Under the pieces are notes generated by a model. The model had not been told where the DNA came from, did no database searches, and saw nothing but the letters and a program-made list of their open reading frames with translations. The position numbers and the translations under genes are program-made. 64,000 bases of DNA. It comes from Janthinobacterium rivuli (lineage in GTDB: Bacteria > Pseudomonadota > Gammaproteobacteria > Burkholderiales > Burkholderiaceae_D). The stretch is taken from NCBI RefSeq assembly GCF_009208735.1, contig NZ_WFLJ01000022.1, positions 56,807-120,806 of the forward strand. Direction: 5' to 3'. The number at the start of each line of letters is the position of its first letter. Position 1 is the stretch's first letter. This document shows positions 61,267-64,000 of the stretch, piece by piece.

Positions 61267-61297
61267 CTGCTGCGCGGCAAAAACGGCCGCGCAGCAG
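61267..61297 (-). other. Strong stem-loop downstream of the phosphodiesterase gene
   Basis: CTGCTGCGCGGC and GCCGCGCAGCAG form a perfect 12-bp stem with a 7-nt loop (AAAAACG on plus). On the coding (minus) strand the T run comes before the stem, not after it, so this is not a standard terminator. It may be a 3' stability or Rho-linked element. Confidence 0.55.
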
Positions 61298-61309
61298 AAA
61301 AGAAAAAAA

Positions 61310-62221
61310 CTACTGCATCATCGCGCAAAACGTCTCGGGATTGCCGTCAAGAATGACGCCGCTGGGCCAGCGGTGGCTGCGTTGCTGGGCGCGCAGCAAG
61401 GACGCGGCCAGGGCCGAGTCGCCATCAACGGCGTAGACGAAGACGGGCATGCTCAGGCTGGCCGCGTCGGCCAGCAGATTCGGATTGGCGTCCAGGCTGC
61501 GTGCATCCACGTGCACGCCGGCGGGCATGCCGATCTGTTGCTGCACGCGCTGCAGCCACGGCTTGTCCAGCTTGGGCGGGCGGGCATTTTTCGCGATATA
61601 ACGGCTGACCCGGTTGGCCCCGGCCGCCGGTGCGTTGCGCGCGTCAAACACGAGCAAACCCAGGTAACCCTGCGGATCGGCGCGGCGCGCGCAGGCGAGG
61701 TTGTTCGGCACGCCCGAGGTCAAAAACCAGTTGCCGTGCTTGATGTTCGCGCGCAACTGTCCCACCAGGGTGGCGATCGGCGCGCACGACGACACCACAT
61801 CCTTGATTTCCGCGTTCAGGGTCTTGCCCGGAAACGCCGTGGCCAGGTCGGCGACATCGGTGACGAACGGCGGCGTTTCCGGCGTGGCCACGCCGCGGTT
61901 CTTCATGCTGGCGGCGCGCCAGTCGTCGGCCGTCAACTGTTTCACGGTGCGGGGCGAGCCCGTGTCGACGACCCTGCCCGTCAGCAGGTCGTGGTGCACC
62001 ACCCAGCTGCCGTCGCCCAGCAGCTGCAAATCCGTCTCGACGCCGTCCCAGGTGCCGAAATACGTGTTGCGCAAGGCGCTCAGCGAGTTTTCCGGCGCAT
62101 TGCCGGCGCCGCGGTGGGCATGCACCTTCATGCCCAGGCAATCGGCCTGCACCGCCGTGCTGGCCATGCTGAGCAGCAAGGCCAGCGCGGCCGCCTTATT
62201 TTTGTTGCGGGTGATAGCCAT
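61310..62221 (-). CDS. Secreted glycerophosphodiester phosphodiesterase
   Basis: GDPD enzymes split glycerophosphodiesters to glycerol 3-phosphate and an alcohol. The 303-residue protein has a signal peptide (AALALLLSMASTAVQA), the GDPD signature HAHRGAGNAPENS (34-46), the metal-binding ETDLQ and VVHHDLL, and the late VFVYAVDGD. The Cys right after the signal could form a disulfide. ATG 62221 lies 26 bp inside the end of the upstream membrane-protein gene, so the two are co-transcribed. Confidence 0.9.
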   Translation of the reverse strand: MAITRNKNKAAALALLLSMASTAVQADCLGMKVHAHRGAGNAPENSLSALRNTYFGTWDGVETDLQLLGDGSWVVHHDLLTGRVVDTGSPRTVKQLTADDWRAASMKNRGVATPETPPFVTDVADLATAFPGKTLNAEIKDVVSSCAPIATLVGQLRANIKHGNWFLTSGVPNNLACARRADPQGYLGLLVFDARNAPAAGANRVSRYIAKNARPPKLDKPWLQRVQQQIGMPAGVHVDARSLDANPNLLADAASLSMPVFVYAVDGDSALAASLLRAQQRSHRWPSGVILDGNPETFCAMMQ

Positions 62222-63836
62222 AATGAATTCCCTGCAAAACGTGGATGCGGATCGCTTCGTTGACGGGGTAGCTGTAGCCCTGCCCCACCGCCACGACGTG
62301 CGTGATATTGGCCAGCAAGCCCTTGCCGGCGATTTGCCAGCGCGTGCTGTCGTCGGCCGCCTGGCGGTTCCAGTCCAGCATCTGGCGGAACAGCTCGCTC
62401 TTCGTGACATTGTTGTCCGACAAGGTAAACATACCCCAGGTGCCCAGGAAGGCGCCGGCCAGCACGCCCGTGGCGATCCACGCGGAACGGCGGCTCAGCT
62501 GGCCATCGGCGCCCGCCTGCTCGCCGCGGCGCGCCGCCAGCACCAGCAAGCCCACCGTGGCGATCAGGTACAGCAGCTTCGAGAAGTGGCCGATGGCGCC
62601 CAAGAGCGAGAAGAACAGGGCCACGGGCGGCACGATGGCCGCGCGCGCCGCTTCCTTGCCCTCCGCATAGTACTTGCCGCCCACCTCGAAGTCATTGGGA
62701 CTGGCGCGGTATTCCACCAGCTTTTCCGCCGTCTGGCGCGCGGCGAACTGGTCGAACAAGCGGCTGAACTCGGCCGGGCTCGCATACGCCTCCTGCACCA
62801 CGGCGCCCTTGGGCAAACGCAAACCCTTGCTCGCTTCGCTGCCATCGCCACCGTCCGGCCCGTCGCGCAGGACGGCCTGGATGCCGGGGCGCGCCACGAA
62901 GGCGGGGAAGGACAAGCCAGGCGGAATGCGGTCGCCCTTGATGTTCAAGCCCTTGCTGGCCGCTTCCGACGCATAGCGGCGCTTGACGGCGGCGCGGAAG
63001 CTCAATTGATCGGCCGGATGCCAGTTGGCCGCCACGGGCACTTTCTTGCGCACATTGTTGACCACGGCCGCCTTGCGCCGCGCCGGCACGGAATGCGGCT
63101 GCCAGCCATGGCGCGACAGGCTTTGCCGGTAATCGTTCCAGGCCGATTCCTGCTGCTGGCGCAAGCCCGCATCGTCGTCGGGAATGATACCCGAATACAA
63201 TTTCCACTTATCGTGCACTTCGCCGATCGCCTGCTGGTACTTGTCGTAGTAACCGGCCGCGCCGCCGGCGATCTTGCGCACGTTGAAGTTGATCAACTGT
63301 TCCTTGGCCGGCTCCATGCGCTCGTCGAGGTGGCCGACCGAGACGGCCAGGAAGGGAAACAGCGCGAGGAAAGCCTTGCCTTCCGGCTTGGCGAACAGGG
63401 TGGGATCGTCGACCAGGCCCTGCAGTTGCAGGCTGCCGCCTACCAGCGAGCGCTGCATCAGGGTGGTGTTGAAGGCCAGGCGGCGAAATTGCGCATCGCG
63501 CGTTTCGACCAGCACCGTGACCGTGGTCTTCAAAATGCCGAACACGACCGCCGCCGTGGCGACGCAGCAGAAGATGATCTTTTTCCAGCTGGGGCCGCTG
63601 CCATTGTTCTTCAGGCGGCGGCGCCACATCAGCTGCAGCACCACCAGCGCGGCGGCGATGCCCGACAGGCTGCGGCCATAGAATTCCACGCCCTCCACGT
63701 CGTGCGGCTTGACGTCGCCGCCCACCACGTCGAGCAGGCGGGCATTGAAGCCCAGCTCGAAGCACAAATACATGATCGTCAGGACGATCAGGATCAAGGT
63801 CTGCCGGATTTGCAGACTGCGCAAACTCGCGGCCAT
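62196..63836 (-). CDS. Unrecognised 546-residue membrane protein
   Basis: No family was recognised. Hydrophobic segments lie near residues 10-28, 55-70 and 86-105, then a large charged soluble region (about 110-390), then segments near 395-450 and 465-485. The soluble region holds many Arg/Lys/Gln and repeated helix-like stretches (YDKYQQAIGEVHDKWKLYSG; QQQESAWNDYRQSLSRHGWQ). It starts 1 bp after the stop of the next gene upstream and overlaps the phosphodiesterase start. A role in the envelope is likely from topology; more cannot be said. Confidence 0.8.
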   Translation of the reverse strand: MAASLRSLQIRQTLILIVLTIMYLCFELGFNARLLDVVGGDVKPHDVEGVEFYGRSLSGIAAALVVLQLMWRRRLKNNGSGPSWKKIIFCCVATAAVVFGILKTTVTVLVETRDAQFRRLAFNTTLMQRSLVGGSLQLQGLVDDPTLFAKPEGKAFLALFPFLAVSVGHLDERMEPAKEQLINFNVRKIAGGAAGYYDKYQQAIGEVHDKWKLYSGIIPDDDAGLRQQQESAWNDYRQSLSRHGWQPHSVPARRKAAVVNNVRKKVPVAANWHPADQLSFRAAVKRRYASEAASKGLNIKGDRIPPGLSFPAFVARPGIQAVLRDGPDGGDGSEASKGLRLPKGAVVQEAYASPAEFSRLFDQFAARQTAEKLVEYRASPNDFEVGGKYYAEGKEAARAAIVPPVALFFSLLGAIGHFSKLLYLIATVGLLVLAARRGEQAGADGQLSRRSAWIATGVLAGAFLGTWGMFTLSDNNVTKSELFRQMLDWNRQAADDSTRWQIAGKGLLANITHVVAVGQGYSYPVNEAIRIHVLQGIHYGYHPQQK

Positions 63837-63837
63837 C

Positions 63838-64000
63838 TTATTTCCTCAAATCGATGACGACGGGCTTGACCTCTTCGGCCTGGAAGATCATCGGCGCGGC
63901 CGGGGCCGCCGCTGCGGCACGCGGCGCGGGCAGGCTGATGGCGGCGGGCGCCGCCTTGGCCTGGCTCTCCTGGCGGCGCGGCTTGACGCTGGCGCGGCTG
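63838..64000 (-). CDS. C-terminal end of an unknown gene (cut by window edge)
   Basis: About 53 codons are present before the TAA at 63838. The visible end is Ala/Pro-rich and closes with IFQAEEVKPVVIDLRK. The stop is one base from the ATG of the 546-residue membrane protein (TAAGATG), so they form one transcription unit. The family cannot be told from this fragment. Confidence 0.7.
   Translation of the reverse strand, partial: SRASVKPRRQESQAKAAPAAISLPAPRAAAAAPAAPMIFQAEEVKPVVIDLRK

Noticed and set aside
61267..61297. A Rho-independent terminator for the phosphodiesterase gene
   Set aside because: On the coding strand the T run lies before the stem, not after it.

Overview
The window is one continuous piece of a high-GC proteobacterial chromosome, most likely a betaproteobacterium of the Oxalobacteraceae (Janthinobacterium, Duganella or Massilia type). 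The clues are a betaproteobacterial petABC-sspA-sspB block, a rhodanese-grxC-secB-gpsA block, a PEP-CTERM surface protein, and the protein sequences themselves. The genus is inference: no rRNA or other decisive marker is present. Nearly all of the window is densely coding. No prophage, transposase, integrase or CRISPR array was seen.

Layout. 1-8268 (minus strand): a type II secretion operon read gspG-H-I-J-K-L-M-N-D-E, with gspE cut by the left edge. Most junctions are ATGA or TGATG overlaps. gspC and gspF are not in the window. 8362-12960 (minus): moeB, an S41 protease, an EnvC-type amidase activator and gpmA. 13067-16073 (plus): rhodanese, grxC, secB, an SH3 protein and gpsA, ending in an unusual 118-bp inverted-repeat element (16092-16209). 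16212-18937 (minus): cupin, DUF2461, a DegS-like protease and mscL. 19350-24060 (plus): cytochrome bc1 (petABC), sspA, sspB, tRNA-Thr(UGU) with a strong terminator, and dodecin. 24075-26115: two unknown small genes and a PEP-CTERM protein.

26181-39283 (minus): a complete Tad/Flp pilus locus, in transcription order flp, tadV/cpaA, a winged-helix AAA+ ATPase, cpaB, the secretin cpaC, a small lipoprotein, tadG, two TadE-like pseudopilins, tadZ/cpaE, tadA/cpaF, tadB, tadC and a TPR-LytR_C lipoprotein. Beside it, across a palindrome-rich 480-bp region, lie a GGDEF diguanylate cyclase and a convergent HD-GYP phosphodiesterase whose stop codons share one CTAG. A LysR regulator and a fused indolepyruvate:ferredoxin oxidoreductase follow (to 46905).

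46981-48593 is a visibly AT-rich island holding a stand-alone HsdR-N-type nuclease and a possible small degraded gene; it looks horizontally acquired. 48608-53986 is a mixed accessory stretch: LacI regulator, coiled-coil protein, metallo-beta-lactamase-fold lipoprotein with a divergent TetR and operator, and a MoaD/ThiS-like protein coupled to a BNR-repeat protein. 53988-61113 (minus) is a sugar or polyol uptake and catabolism operon (LacI, ABC ATPase, permease, binding protein, TIM-barrel isomerase, Gfo/Idh/MocA oxidoreductase, [2Fe-2S] ferredoxin) with a perfect 20-bp LacI operator. 61310-64000 (minus) holds a secreted glycerophosphodiester phosphodiesterase, an unrecognised 546-residue membrane protein and the tail of a third gene, all apparently co-transcribed.
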